Notes: generated by a model from the sequence alone, not told the origin. Shown: positions 47,281 to 56,536, counted from the first letter of the stretch. The stretch is 64,000 nucleotides of DNA from Deltaproteobacteria bacterium (GCA_024636155.1 JAGXHM010000038.1:24509-88508); one strand, 5' to 3'. Translations and numbers: made by a program.

Positions 47281-47798
47281 TACATTTGCTCCATTAAGTG
47301 CTCCTGGATCTTCTGCCATTTTTTTCGAAACATGCTGCGTTTGAGCGGCGAGAGATGATCGACAAAAAGAATGCCGTCGAGGTGATCGATCTCGTGCTGA
47401 CAGGCAATCGCTGTCAAGCCCTGCGCTTCAATAACATGGGTTCGCTCGTCCAAATCCTGAAAGCGCACTTTGACCGTGCTGCTGCGGCTAACCTTGGCAT
47501 AGTATTCCGGGACCGAAAGACAACCCTCTTCTTCATAGCATTCACCTTCCTGATCGATAACTTCCGGATTGACCAGAACCAGCAGTTGCGCGTCTTCGTC
47601 GCGGCTCGAACAGTCAATTACTGTCAGGCGTTTGCTGATGCCTATCTGCGGCGCTGCCAACCCGATGCCTGGGGCAGCGTACATGGTCTCTGCCATGTCG
47701 TTTGCCAGTTGGCGCAAAGAATCGTCAAACTCAGTGACTGGCGTGGCCACCTTTTTCAGGACCGGGTCGGGGTAATGTCGAATCTTAAGTAAAGCCAT
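47280..47798 (-). CDS. def: Peptide deformylase
   Basis: Def removes the N-formyl group from new proteins. The 172 residues have all three motifs: GIGLAAPQIG, EEGCLSVP with the metal-binding Cys, and QHEIDHLDG with the HExxH-type ligands. I chose ATG 47798, which has AGAGGA at good spacing; an ATG two codons earlier lies too close to it. It shares one base with fmt, so the two act in one operon, as is common. Confidence 0.96.
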   Translation of the reverse strand: MALLKIRHYPDPVLKKVATPVTEFDDSLRQLANDMAETMYAAPGIGLAAPQIGISKRLTVIDCSSRDEDAQLLVLVNPEVIDQEGECYEEEGCLSVPEYYAKVSRSSTVKVRFQDLDERTHVIEAQGLTAIACQHEIDHLDGILFVDHLSPLKRSMFRKKWQKIQEHLMEQM

Positions 47799-47985
47799 AA
47801 ACATTCCTCTTGAGAGAGCTTTATCTGTTCCTCACATTTCAATGATAGATGTGGTTTTCGGTGCAAGTCAACCCTCGCTTTATCTGTTACACGTATGAGA
47901 GTTGCATAATGAACTATTTTTATGGTATCTAAGCAGTTCTGATTTTATGTGGTTTGTCATGTTTTGCAATAACAAGGAGGGGGCA

Positions 47986-48672
47986 ATGTCCTGCATCAAG
48001 GACTGGCCCGTGGCCGACCGGCCGCGGGAAAAGCTTCTGTCTACAGGTCCCGCAACACTCAGCGACACCGAACTGCTGGCGTTGATTCTGCGCTCCGGTC
48101 ATGCCGGCAACGGCACCACTGCGCTTGACCTTTCCCGCCAGCTTCTGACGCTGTTCGGTTCCCTGCGTGCCATGACCTCGGCATCGGTCGCCGAGCTCTG
48201 TCGTGTGCCTGGCATCGGTCCCGCCAAGGCAGCTGAAATCCTCGCTCTTGGTGAACTGGCTCGCCGATTTGCCGCCACCCCCCTCGCTCCAGGAACCCGT
48301 TTTACCAGCTCCCAGGAAGTCTTCGTCCATTTTCACGAGCGTCTCCGTGATCGTAAAAAGGAAGTCTTCCTTACTCTGATGCTCGACAGTAAAAACCGTG
48401 TGCTTCGTGAACTCCAGATCTCCGAAGGCAGCCTCAATGCCAGCATCGTGCATCCCCGGGAAGTTTTCCAGCCGGTGATCCGCGAGTCTGCTGCTGCGGT
48501 TCTTTTTGTGCACAACCATCCGTCCGGTGATCCCGAACCGAGTCGTGAGGATCTGGAATTAACCAGCCGTCTCTGTGATGCCGGGGCCTTAATGGGCGTG
48601 CGGGTGCTTGACCATATCATTATCGGTAGCGGCCGTTATATCAGCCTGGCGGATCGGGGGTTGATGGGGTGA
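47986..48672 (+). CDS. radC: RadC-type JAB/MPN domain protein
   Basis: This 228-residue protein has an N-terminal helix-hairpin-helix-like region (RVPGIGPAKAAEIL) and a C-terminal JAMM metalloprotease-like domain with HNHPSGDPEPSREDLE, which carries the zinc ligands. It was once linked to DNA repair, but its real role is unclear. I chose ATG 47986 because AGGAGGGGG stands just before it. A longer start at 47902 has no ribosome site and adds hydrophobic residues not seen in the family. Confidence 0.94.
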   Translation: MSCIKDWPVADRPREKLLSTGPATLSDTELLALILRSGHAGNGTTALDLSRQLLTLFGSLRAMTSASVAELCRVPGIGPAKAAEILALGELARRFAATPLAPGTRFTSSQEVFVHFHERLRDRKKEVFLTLMLDSKNRVLRELQISEGSLNASIVHPREVFQPVIRESAAAVLFVHNHPSGDPEPSREDLELTSRLCDAGALMGVRVLDHIIIGSGRYISLADRGLMG

Positions 48673-48702
48673 GCTGATTGAATTTATAGAGAAAAAGGTT
48701 TT

Positions 48703-48785
48703 GCCACAGAGACACAGAGGGCACAGAGAAAACCGAACAATTATGGAAAAGCTGTTTTTTCTCTGTGTCTCCGTGTCTCTGTGGC
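48703..48785. repeat. Inverted octamer-repeat element between radC and the pilin operon
   Basis: The left arm (48703-48732) has units of the CACAGAGA type. The right arm (48755-48785) is nearly its reverse complement, differing by a base change and a one-base length difference. Only 22 bases separate them, so the transcript would fold into a long hairpin. It could end radC transcription. Confidence 0.85.
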
Positions 48786-48856
48786 TGATATGTCTTTAAC
48801 GTATAGAGTCTGTTCTATCTTTTGTGTTTATTCGTGCTGTCAGGAGGGGTCTTGTC

Positions 48857-49228
48857 ATGGGAGAGGCAAAAGGGGTTGGTGGGTTTACGCTGGTTGAGGT
48901 GATGGTGTCGTTGCTGATTTTCATGATTGCCAGCATGGGGCTTGTGCCTTTGTTGATAACCAATCTGCAGGTTAATCATGGCAACAGCCTGCATGCTCAG
49001 GCGCAGCGCCTGGTTGGGGAGGCGATGGCGGAACTGCAGGTCGTTGATTATGCCAGCCTGACAGTGGTTGCCAATGAACCCTTGTTGGTTGCGGAGGTTG
49101 AGATTCAGCAAGAGGTTGAGCAGAACAGACCGCAGCCCGACCAGAGCAGAATCACGGTGACCGCGCTCTGGCAGCAGCAGGGCCGAAGCCACCGTTATCA
49201 ACTGCAAACGATTCGCTCGGCACCATGA
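48857..49228 (+). CDS. Minor pilin, PilV-like
   Basis: This 123-residue prepilin has the class III signal: a short leader, then G|FTLVEVMVSLLIFMIAS with Glu at position 5 of the mature protein. After the hydrophobic helix comes a small soluble domain. It should be cleaved by the prepilin peptidase and take part in pilus initiation or at the tip. ATG 48857 has AGGAGGGG upstream. It is the first gene of a run of four prepilin-like genes and a PilY1 gene. Its stop overlaps the next ATG. Confidence 0.85.
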   Translation: MGEAKGVGGFTLVEVMVSLLIFMIASMGLVPLLITNLQVNHGNSLHAQAQRLVGEAMAELQVVDYASLTVVANEPLLVAEVEIQQEVEQNRPQPDQSRITVTALWQQQGRSHRYQLQTIRSAP

Positions 49229-50160
49229 AAGGTGACCGCTGTGCCGGCATAACCCTGGTTGAGCTGCTAGTCGCCATGACGATCGCTGCTATCATTGGCA
49301 CCATGATTTTGCAAATGGTGATCAATTTTCAGTCGCGGATTCTGGCTGAAGTCAGTCGCAATGATCTGCAGGACCGGGCCGAACGTCTGATCCGTTTCCT
49401 GGCCAACGATATACGTGACAGTGCTTTTCTGCTCGGATCGGTACCGCGGGTGGCAGGAGGTGCGTCGCTGGCGCTGGTTCATGACAGCCTGAGTGGTGAC
49501 CCGCTGGAAAGCTTGCCTTTCTCAATTATCTCTGACGACTCCAGCGACGAGGATGATCGCCTGACAATCGTCAAGGCCGTTTCCTTTGCACCGGCGCTGC
49601 GTTTGGCGCAACCGGGGCTTTCAGGTGAGGCCGAATTGGTGCTGAATCGCCGCCCCAATCGCAGCCCGGGATCAAGCCGCGAGTTGCTACCAGCTCCAGA
49701 GGCGATCAACCATCTGGTTTTCGCCAATCATCGTGTCTGCTATACCGTACAATTTGCCGACTTGTCTCTGCAACTCAGCCAGCCCCTGGCCGAAGGTGTT
49801 CCCGCCGACACCGAACTTCTCGGTGCGCGCGCCTACAGCTATCAACTTGAGCCTTTCTCCGACAGCAAGCGCTTGCGGCGTGACGATTTCAGCAGTCGGG
49901 ATATTCTGGATGATGTGGTGGACGGACTTCAGTTTGAATATCTGCTTGGTGACGGTTCCCTGATTGACCAGCCAGCAAGGCCGCAGGATGTGCGTGGCGT
50001 ACGCATCAGTCTGCTGGTTCGGGATCTGCGTCCTGATCGGAACTACACCAATGCAACAATTTATACGCTGGGTAATCGTAGCTATGGCCCTTTTCGGGAC
50101 CATTATCGGCGTAGCCAGGTTTCGCAACTGGTCGAGGTGAAAAATCATGGTCTGCAATGA
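49225..50160 (+). CDS. Minor pilin, PilW-like
   Basis: This 311-residue protein has a prepilin-type N-terminus, G|ITLVELLVAMTIAAIIGTM, followed by a long soluble domain with little similarity that I can name. PilW-family proteins form part of the minor-pilin tip complex of type IV pili. ATG 49225 overlaps the end of the previous gene by 4 bases (ATGA). Its own end overlaps the next gene by 14 bases. The order V-W-X-Y1 fits a pilus-assembly priming complex. Confidence 0.82.
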   Translation: MKGDRCAGITLVELLVAMTIAAIIGTMILQMVINFQSRILAEVSRNDLQDRAERLIRFLANDIRDSAFLLGSVPRVAGGASLALVHDSLSGDPLESLPFSIISDDSSDEDDRLTIVKAVSFAPALRLAQPGLSGEAELVLNRRPNRSPGSSRELLPAPEAINHLVFANHRVCYTVQFADLSLQLSQPLAEGVPADTELLGARAYSYQLEPFSDSKRLRRDDFSSRDILDDVVDGLQFEYLLGDGSLIDQPARPQDVRGVRISLLVRDLRPDRNYTNATIYTLGNRSYGPFRDHYRRSQVSQLVEVKNHGLQ

Positions 50161-50683
50161 GCGGGGGATGGCGCTGGTCAGTGTGATATTGCTGTTGACA
50201 GTGCTGTTGACTTTGGCCCACATCCTTGCCGAGAAGGTCTGGCAGTCAACGCGCCAGACGGCAGATGCGGCCAATCGCGAACAGATCTTCTGGGCGGCGC
50301 AGGCGGGCATCGAGTCGGCGCGGCAACAACTGGCCGTCAGTTATGCCAGCTCTGGAGGCTGGCAGGATTTTCTGACGGCCGGTACGTCCCAGAGTTACCC
50401 GGTTACGCCTGCCTGGGTGACCGAGGTTAACGGCTTGCCGGTCGAGATTTACCTGCGTGACAACCCGGATGGTGACGGTGATGCCCGTAACGATAACGAC
50501 CTGAAAGTTTTTGTGCTGGCGCGTGCACGGGGGACGCGGGGAGCAGAGGCCATAATTGAAAGTCTCTGTGGCTTTGAGCTGCCAGCGGTTACCGGAAATA
50601 TGTTGCCATCAGGTCAGTCAGCGACCGGGACGGGTACGGATCTTTCCACTCTTCCGGTCAGTACCTATGGGATCGCGGATTGA
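50147..50683 (+). CDS. Minor pilin, PilX-like
   Basis: This 178-residue protein has the PilX/GspK-type N-terminus: NERGMALVSVILLLTVLLTL, with no Glu at the usual fifth position. A helix and a small soluble domain follow (FWAAQAGIESARQQL). PilX proteins are part of the minor-pilin complex. ATG 50147 lies inside the pilW-like gene. The next gene of the operon is separated by 224 bases that contain an inverted repeat element, which is unusual within such an operon. Confidence 0.8.
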   Translation: MVCNERGMALVSVILLLTVLLTLAHILAEKVWQSTRQTADAANREQIFWAAQAGIESARQQLAVSYASSGGWQDFLTAGTSQSYPVTPAWVTEVNGLPVEIYLRDNPDGDGDARNDNDLKVFVLARARGTRGAEAIIESLCGFELPAVTGNMLPSGQSATGTGTDLSTLPVSTYGIAD

Positions 50684-50716
50684 CTGTCTTTTTCGTCTTT
50701 GTAGCCGAAGCCAAGG

Positions 50717-50852
50717 TTCGCCACTAAGTCACCAAGGCACAAAGAACAACGAATAAGATTTTTTACGCAAGGCGAAAAACGCGAACGCTTGAAACTATTA
50801 TCTTTTTGCTCTATGGCAGCATTCCTTTGTGTCTTCGTGTCTTGGTGGCAAA
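50717..50852. repeat. Inverted octamer-repeat element inside the pilin operon
   Basis: The left arm (50717-50746) has units CACTAAGT, CACCAAGG, CACAAAGA. The right arm (50822-50852), read as reverse complement, has CACCAAGA, CACGAAGA, CACAAAGG. About 75 bases lie between. It separates the pilX-like and pilY1-like genes. Confidence 0.85.
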
Positions 50853-50907
50853 TACGTCCTTTGCGTTGTCTGCATGCTTATGCCTCATACATCTTTGGGA
50901 GGGGAAA

Positions 50908-52692
50908 ATGAAATGGTACCAAAAGCGACTGCCTGTATTGATCTGCCTTGGTCTCTCTTTGGCAGAGGGCAGCCAAGCCCTGGCGAGTGACCTGACGCAG
51001 GAGTATGTGACAACCAGCCCGGTGCTAGACGATGGTGTCCTCTATGTCGGCAGCTCAACATATCCCTGGCATCGCGGTCATTTGCGGGCAATCGATATTC
51101 TCGACATCTTCCAGGACACGCTCTGGGACGCCGCTGAGCGAATGCCGCTTGCCGGAGTCGGCGACAATCCGGGCGAACAGGTGAACAGTGATCCACCTGC
51201 TGTCATTCAGACCGACAACCAGTACCGCAGCATATTCACCAATATTGCCGGGACCTTGCTTCCTTTTACGGCTGGGCAGGCGGCAAGCTTACACTCTCTG
51301 CTGGGCGTTGCCTCGTCAGCAGAAGCGGAAGTCTTGCTGCATGCTGTGCGTGGTCGACGTGGCGGCTCGCTGGATCAGGTTGCCGGATCTGACGAGGAGC
51401 CACAGCGGCTCTGGAGTATCAGTCGTTCCTCTCCGCTCCTGGTAGGTCGCAGTTCGGTCAGCTCGGTGCTACGGCAGCGAGACAAGGTCATCTATGCCGG
51501 TGCAGAGGACGGTATGCTGCATGCGTTTTTTGTCAGCCGTTGGGATGCCGGTGTGGGGAATTACCTGATCGATGACCCTGACGGCGGCAAAGAACTTTGG
51601 GCATATCTGCCCGGCAGTTTCCTCCCTCATCTCAAGGAGCAGCCCCTCGACAATGACCTCGGTGAGCTTGCCGTGCATCTCGATGGCTCACCGCTGGTCA
51701 GGGAACTATTTCTCGACCTTGATGGCGATGGCCGTCGTCGCTGGTACACATTGCTGGTGGCAACCGGCACTATGGTGCAGAGTCGTCGCAGTTGTGTTTT
51801 TGTAATGGATATCAGCGACCCTTACCAGCCCGAACTGCTTTGGGAAAAGATTCTGCCAGGGGACGCTGTCGGTCGAACCCGCGGCGTCACACTTGACAGC
51901 TGTGGTGTCGCTTCAGTTTCATCAAACTGTCTTTATCTTACGGCAGATTTTACCGAAGGAAATCGCGAAGGGATTCACGCCCTCGCTATGGAGCTGGAAA
52001 CCGGTCAAGCTCTCTGGCAGTTCACCGCTCCTTATCTAGAAACGGGTCTGGTGGCCGAAGCGACGCCGGCGGTTCCAGTACTCATGGATCTCGACGGCAA
52101 TGGCGAAAGCAATACCTTGATTTTTGGCGATCTGGTTGGACAACTTTGGGCGTTGGGTCTTGAAGATGGTCGCGCTTATGGTGACGCGCCAATTTATCTG
52201 GTGCCGGGCGGTGCCGCAGAGCCGATCGGTGCCGGAGTCGTAGTCCATGGCCGGACAGCTATCTTTGGCACCGGCGGTGTGGAGTATAGTGATGATCGCT
52301 ACCAATATGCGGTTTACGCGGTAGATGTCCTGCGCGACGGTGGCCGCCTGCGTTGGATCTATCCTTTGGCGGTGGGAGAAAAGGTCTGGGAGACGCCGAA
52401 CGTAGATGCCTCGGGTAACTTGATTTTCGGCACGGCGGTCGATTATCTCTCCCTGGCCCGGTCCGGCGAACAGCTCACAACAGGCCGGATTATTTCGCTT
52501 AACAGGGACGGAGAGGAAGACGTCAGTCGAGATGCTGGTGCGGCAACTCTCGGGCGGGTGGTAACGGCTCCAGGGGTTGCTATCTCGGTAGCCTTGACGG
52601 GCGAAGTGACCCAGTTCGGAACTGTCAGCCGCTTGACCGGACCCGCTGGCAGAACCGGTTCGGTGAAGATTCTGTCATGGCGACAACTATGA
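50908..52692 (+). CDS. PilY1-like pilus tip/assembly protein (short form)
   Basis: This 594-residue precursor has a signal peptide (about 1-26, ending SQALA) and a beta-propeller typical of the PilY1/PilC C-terminal half. Markers are RDKVIYAGAEDGMLHAFF, GKELWAYLPGSFLPHL and FLDLDGDGRRRWYTLLVATG. Full PilY1 proteins are about twice as long, so the N-terminal von Willebrand-like part is missing here. It may contribute to pilus assembly or adhesion. ATG 50908 has GGGAGGGG upstream; an in-frame start at 50806 lies in the repeat element. Confidence 0.85.
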   Translation: MKWYQKRLPVLICLGLSLAEGSQALASDLTQEYVTTSPVLDDGVLYVGSSTYPWHRGHLRAIDILDIFQDTLWDAAERMPLAGVGDNPGEQVNSDPPAVIQTDNQYRSIFTNIAGTLLPFTAGQAASLHSLLGVASSAEAEVLLHAVRGRRGGSLDQVAGSDEEPQRLWSISRSSPLLVGRSSVSSVLRQRDKVIYAGAEDGMLHAFFVSRWDAGVGNYLIDDPDGGKELWAYLPGSFLPHLKEQPLDNDLGELAVHLDGSPLVRELFLDLDGDGRRRWYTLLVATGTMVQSRRSCVFVMDISDPYQPELLWEKILPGDAVGRTRGVTLDSCGVASVSSNCLYLTADFTEGNREGIHALAMELETGQALWQFTAPYLETGLVAEATPAVPVLMDLDGNGESNTLIFGDLVGQLWALGLEDGRAYGDAPIYLVPGGAAEPIGAGVVVHGRTAIFGTGGVEYSDDRYQYAVYAVDVLRDGGRLRWIYPLAVGEKVWETPNVDASGNLIFGTAVDYLSLARSGEQLTTGRIISLNRDGEEDVSRDAGAATLGRVVTAPGVAISVALTGEVTQFGTVSRLTGPAGRTGSVKILSWRQL

Positions 52693-53306
52693 TGACGTCG
52701 AGAAGCTCGCAGGGCTTTACCCTGCTGGAGCTACTGTTGGTGATGGCAATGATCGGTATCCTGAGCTGCATAGCGACCTGGGGCGGACAACACCTCGCGC
52801 GTGGCTGGCAACTTAAGCGGGCAGGACATCAGTTGCTTGAAGATCTCAAGGCGGTGCAGGGACGGGCCGAGATGTCTGGTAGTATGACCATGAGTAACGG
52901 GACTTTGGTCATGCAGCGAACTTTCCTGGTCTTTGATCCCACTGCTCATAGCTATCTGGCCTATCGCTGGCAAGACCGCAATGGTGACGGTGTTGCTGCG
53001 GCGGGAGAATCAGAGCAGCTTTGGCAGAAAGAGCTGCCGCCCGGCGTTTCCTTCGGCTGGGCTCCAGCTGTTGATCGCCGGGCCTGTAGCAATGCCATCG
53101 GCCCACCGACGAGCGCGATTTCTTTCTCCAGTCCTGCTTATGAGCCGTGCGCAGATCGTCCGTGCATCAAGTTTGACCAACATGGCTTTAGTGTCATGGG
53201 GCCTGGTGCTCTCTACCTGCGTGAGGGGGAGCAGACTTTGGCGATTACCGGAACCCGGCCGGGACACTTTGCTCTATGTGAGTGGAATGGTGAAAGGTGG
53301 CAGTAA
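52677..53306 (+). CDS. Minor pilin/pseudopilin, FimT/GspH-like
   Basis: This 209-residue prepilin has a leader with G|FTLLELLLVMAMIGILS and a C-terminal GspH/FimT-type beta domain (VFDPTAHSYLAYRWQDRNGDG and a cysteine-bearing end region). It starts at ATG 52677, inside the last 16 bases of the pilY1-like gene, so it is coupled. FimT usually begins minor-pilin operons; here it is last. It may prime pilus assembly or bind DNA. It is convergent with the lipoprotein gene, 20 bases apart, without a clear terminator. Confidence 0.82.
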   Translation: MATTMMTSRSSQGFTLLELLLVMAMIGILSCIATWGGQHLARGWQLKRAGHQLLEDLKAVQGRAEMSGSMTMSNGTLVMQRTFLVFDPTAHSYLAYRWQDRNGDGVAAAGESEQLWQKELPPGVSFGWAPAVDRRACSNAIGPPTSAISFSSPAYEPCADRPCIKFDQHGFSVMGPGALYLREGEQTLAITGTRPGHFALCEWNGERWQ

Positions 53307-53326
53307 AGGTCGAGACGTAAAGAGTC

Positions 53327-53740
53327 TTATTCGAAGTTCGTAAATACGGTTGCGCACTCAAGAGGAATCAGTCCTGCATAATATTTTTCCTGTTTGTCAT
53401 AGATGTCTAACAGTAACGAGTCCTTGTCCATGCTGATAATTTTGACTTTTGCTCCAGACTCTAAGATAAAAGCTGGCGTTCCGTTAGCCATATAAACCTT
53501 ACCATTAGTGGTTGCGTAACTGGGAGACAGACACACTTTGATTCTGCCGTCGTCCTTTATCTTTATAGCTCTTGTTCCAACATTGGTTACCGTGGCCCAC
53601 TCTCCGACATATGTAGCGAAAGGATCTGCATGTATCTGTTCTTTTAAATATTGATTATCTCCTACGTCACTCTGGTATTGATTCAAAGCACAACCAGCAA
53701 GAAGTAGAATTAAAAACAGGCTGAATTTGCAGTATTTCAT
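53327..53740 (-). CDS. Hypothetical small lipoprotein
   Basis: This 137-residue precursor has a lipoprotein signal peptide with lipobox LLAGC at about residues 13-17. The mature part seems beta-rich, with VGEWATVTNVGTRAIKIKDD and an ESGAKVKIISMD region. I do not recognise the family. ATG 53740 has GAGGG six bases upstream. A longer start at 53779 would place the signal peptide internally. The gene is visibly AT-richer than the pilin genes beside it, so recent acquisition is possible but unproven. Confidence 0.7.
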   Translation of the reverse strand: MKYCKFSLFLILLLAGCALNQYQSDVGDNQYLKEQIHADPFATYVGEWATVTNVGTRAIKIKDDGRIKVCLSPSYATTNGKVYMANGTPAFILESGAKVKIISMDKDSLLLDIYDKQEKYYAGLIPLECATVFTNFE

Positions 53741-53822
53741 GGTTTCCCTCGTAACCTCCTGTGAATGAACTTTGTTCATTATCCACCATTCTATGGAGGA
53801 GTCAAACGAGTATTACATAGGT

Positions 53823-53924
53823 TTGACCTCCAGTTGGCACCCCGCGCATACCTTGCAGCTAGCGTCGTAGCGTGCTAGAGTGCTCAAGTATCTGGTCGGC
53901 CGGGGTTTTCCCGGCTTTTTCTTT
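53823..53924 (+). promoter_or_regulatory. Possible attenuated leader or small RNA upstream of the U32 peptidase gene
   Basis: TTGACC at 53823-53828 and CATACC at 53847-53852 (18 bases apart) could form a promoter. The transcript would run into an intrinsic terminator at 53899-53924, 17 bases before the next start codon. A small stem CTAGC/GCTAG lies in between. This fits either a leader with attenuation or a short RNA. The -10 box is weak. Confidence 0.4.
53899..53924 (+). terminator. Intrinsic terminator just upstream of the U32 peptidase gene
   Basis: GCCGGG at 53899-53904 pairs with CCCGGC at 53910-53915 over a five-base loop, followed by TTTTTCTTT. No plus-strand gene ends directly before it. 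Confidence 0.8.
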
Positions 53925-53941
53925 CGATTGACTCAAAGATT

Positions 53942-56326
53942 ATGACGTCCATTCACACACCTCAAAAACCGGAGCTACTCGCTCCTGCTGGCAGCCTCGA
54001 AGCCTTCTTCGCGGCCATGGAATTCGGTGCCGACGCGGTTTACGTCGGCCTCAAGGAATTCTCTGCCCGGGCCAAAGCCAAGAACGTCAATCGCGATGAA
54101 CTGGAGCGCATGGTCGGTTATGCTCACGCTCGCCAGCGCAAGGTTTTTCTGACTCTCAATACTCTGGTAAAAGAGAAAGAACTCTCGCATCTGATTGATG
54201 TGCTGGCTGCGGTCGAGGCCATCGGCGTTGATGCCATTATCCTTCAGGATATGGGCGTCTGGCGTCTGGCCAGGAAACACTTTCCCGGTCTCGAACTGCA
54301 TGCTTCGACGCAGTTGACTATTCATAATGCCGCCGGAGTCCGCATGGCGGAGCGCCTTGGTTTTTCTCGTGCGGTGTTGGCCCGTGAGTTGAGCCTTGCA
54401 GAGATCATGGCGATCAAGCGCGCGACCAACCTTGATCTGGAACACTTTGTCCATGGTGCGCACTGTTTCTCCTTCTCAGGTCAGTGCAGCTTCTCCTCCT
54501 GGCTCGGTGGTCTGAGTGGCAATCGCGGTCGTTGCGCTCAGCCCTGTCGACGGCGCTATCACCATAATGGTAAAGACGGTTACTACTTTTCGCCCAACGA
54601 TCTGTCGGCGATTGATCTCTTGCCGGAATTAGCTGCGGCTGGGGTCATGAGTTTCAAGATCGAGGGGCGCATGAAGAGCGCTGAATATGTAGCCAACGTC
54701 ATTCAGGCGTACCGCACAGTGCTCGATGCTTCGGAGCGGGATCGTGTTTCAGCAATTGATACAGCGAAAGAGCTGCTCAAAGAATCGTTCGGTCGCCAGC
54801 CAACCCGCGGTTTTCTGCCGGGAAATTCGCCTACCGACATGGTTAATCCCGGCGTGCACGGCGCCACCGGTCGATTGATTGGCAGTGTTGACCGCTGCGA
54901 AGGTGGTCTGCTCTCTTTTGTTCCACGCGACTCGGTGTTCCTCGGTGACCGTCTGCGCGTTCAGCCGGCCACTGACAAGCCGGGTACGGCTTTTACGATT
55001 CGTGACCTGCGGCTTGCTGATAAACCGGTTAACCGGGTCAATGCTGGTCAACGCGCTACCGTTGGTTCTCCACCGGAGAAGAGCTTTCGCGCTGGCGACC
55101 GTATCTACAAAGTTTCATCGGGCAAGGCTTTCAACCTGAGCCAGTCCGCCTGTCACAAGCGTTTGGAGAGTGTCTCTCCCGGTGAGGCGGTGGTCGATCT
55201 TGTCGTCGCCATGCCAACGCCTGAACGGATCGAATTGAGTGCAGCTTGTCATGGCCTGTCACTTGCTCGTCACTATACAGTTGAAACATTCCCTGCAACA
55301 GATCGGCCACTGTCGCATGAGGTTTTGGCCAAGGTCTTTGGTAAAACCGGTCAGTTGCCGCTGACGCTGGGGAGGCTCGAATGCGGGCCATTGCCAGCCG
55401 TGGTTTTGCCGCTCAGTCGGCTGAATGCCGTGCGTCGTGAGTTTTATCAAGAGTTGGCTGACCTCGTTGCTGAGCTTCAGCACGAGGCCCGCACTGATCA
55501 TCGGCGTCAGGCCATGGCAGACCTGGTCCCCGCCGGAACGGCACCGACCGCAACTCCTTGCCTCGCTGTAGTGCTCGGCAACCTGCATGATCTCTCTCTG
55601 CTCAAGCAGGAAGGTGTCGATGAGTTGATCCTGCCGCTCGCTCCTGGCGCTGCTGCCAAGCTCGAAACGAGCAGTCGTCTTGCCATCAAAAGCCCGGAGC
55701 GAATTCTCTGGGATTTACCTCTGGCGATTTTCGATGCAGACTGGTCGACGATGCAGGCTGAAGTAAACCGGTTGACAGAAATCGGTTTCCGGCGCTTCCG
55801 TTTACAGAACATTGGTCAGATGATGTTGTTTGATGGTGTTGAAGGCTTGTCGCTGGAGAGTGGTTATCGACTCTTTACTACCAATAGCCAGGCGGCCTGT
55901 GCCTGGCGCGAGCTGGGCTTGTCGTCAGCGACGCTTTATGTCGAAGATGACCAAGATAATATGGGCGCGCTTCTCAATCGCAAAACGGAACTGCCTTTGG
56001 CAGTGACCGTCTATGCCAGTCTGCCGATGATGGTTTCGCGTATCCCGTTGCGTAGCGTTAAGTCGGAGCACCCTTTGGTTTCCGATCGTGACGAGGCCTA
56101 CCGGGTGGATAATCGCACTGGGCTCACGGTGCTGCGTCCAGAACAGGATTTTTCCCTGGTTGGTCATCTCGGCGAATTACAGAAAATGGGTTGCGGCCGT
56201 TTTGTGGTTGATCTGGCTCATTTGGGCTCGACCTCTGCCGAGGGGCGTCGTGTGCTTGCAGCCTACGGGCAGGACTCGACTCTGCCGGGAACATCGACTT
56301 TTAACTATCTGCAGGAGATGATCTAA
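53942..56326 (+). CDS. Peptidase U32 family protein (RlhA-like)
   Basis: The 794 residues begin with ELLAPAGSLEAFFAAMEFGADAVYVGL, the U32 N-terminus. They contain FVHGAHCFSFSGQCSFSSWL with conserved cysteines, GNRGRCAQPCRR, and SFKIEGRMKSAEYVANV. A second half matches the long DUF3656-containing form. E. coli RlhA of this type hydroxylates C2501 of 23S rRNA, so an RNA-modifying role is likelier than proteolysis. The start is ATG 53942, right after a terminator in its leader. Confidence 0.88.
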   Translation: MTSIHTPQKPELLAPAGSLEAFFAAMEFGADAVYVGLKEFSARAKAKNVNRDELERMVGYAHARQRKVFLTLNTLVKEKELSHLIDVLAAVEAIGVDAIILQDMGVWRLARKHFPGLELHASTQLTIHNAAGVRMAERLGFSRAVLARELSLAEIMAIKRATNLDLEHFVHGAHCFSFSGQCSFSSWLGGLSGNRGRCAQPCRRRYHHNGKDGYYFSPNDLSAIDLLPELAAAGVMSFKIEGRMKSAEYVANVIQAYRTVLDASERDRVSAIDTAKELLKESFGRQPTRGFLPGNSPTDMVNPGVHGATGRLIGSVDRCEGGLLSFVPRDSVFLGDRLRVQPATDKPGTAFTIRDLRLADKPVNRVNAGQRATVGSPPEKSFRAGDRIYKVSSGKAFNLSQSACHKRLESVSPGEAVVDLVVAMPTPERIELSAACHGLSLARHYTVETFPATDRPLSHEVLAKVFGKTGQLPLTLGRLECGPLPAVVLPLSRLNAVRREFYQELADLVAELQHEARTDHRRQAMADLVPAGTAPTATPCLAVVLGNLHDLSLLKQEGVDELILPLAPGAAAKLETSSRLAIKSPERILWDLPLAIFDADWSTMQAEVNRLTEIGFRRFRLQNIGQMMLFDGVEGLSLESGYRLFTTNSQAACAWRELGLSSATLYVEDDQDNMGALLNRKTELPLAVTVYASLPMMVSRIPLRSVKSEHPLVSDRDEAYRVDNRTGLTVLRPEQDFSLVGHLGELQKMGCGRFVVDLAHLGSTSAEGRRVLAAYGQDSTLPGTSTFNYLQEMI

Positions 56327-56358
56327 CCGCCTGCCGGACAATCAGGTCTGAAGCGAAA

Positions 56359-56536
56359 ATTTAACACTAAGACGCCAAGAAAAATAAAGACGCAATGAAA
56401 GGCTCAGAAACAAGTCTATTGTTGAACGCAGATAAATTTGATAAATGCCGAGGAAAGACAAAGCCTTAAGCTTTTTGTTTTGAGCAAAGGATTTCTTTGT
56501 GCTCTTTCCTTTAACCTTTGCGTCTTTGTGTTAAAT
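56359..56536. repeat. Inverted octamer-repeat element between the U32 gene and rnd
   Basis: The left arm (56359-56403) contains TTTAACACTAAGACGC. The right arm (56492-56536), read as reverse complement, contains TTTAACACAAAGACGCAAAG. The arms are more degenerate than in the other elements, with about 90 bases between. The element fills most of the 285-base gap, in which I see no gene. Confidence 0.7.
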
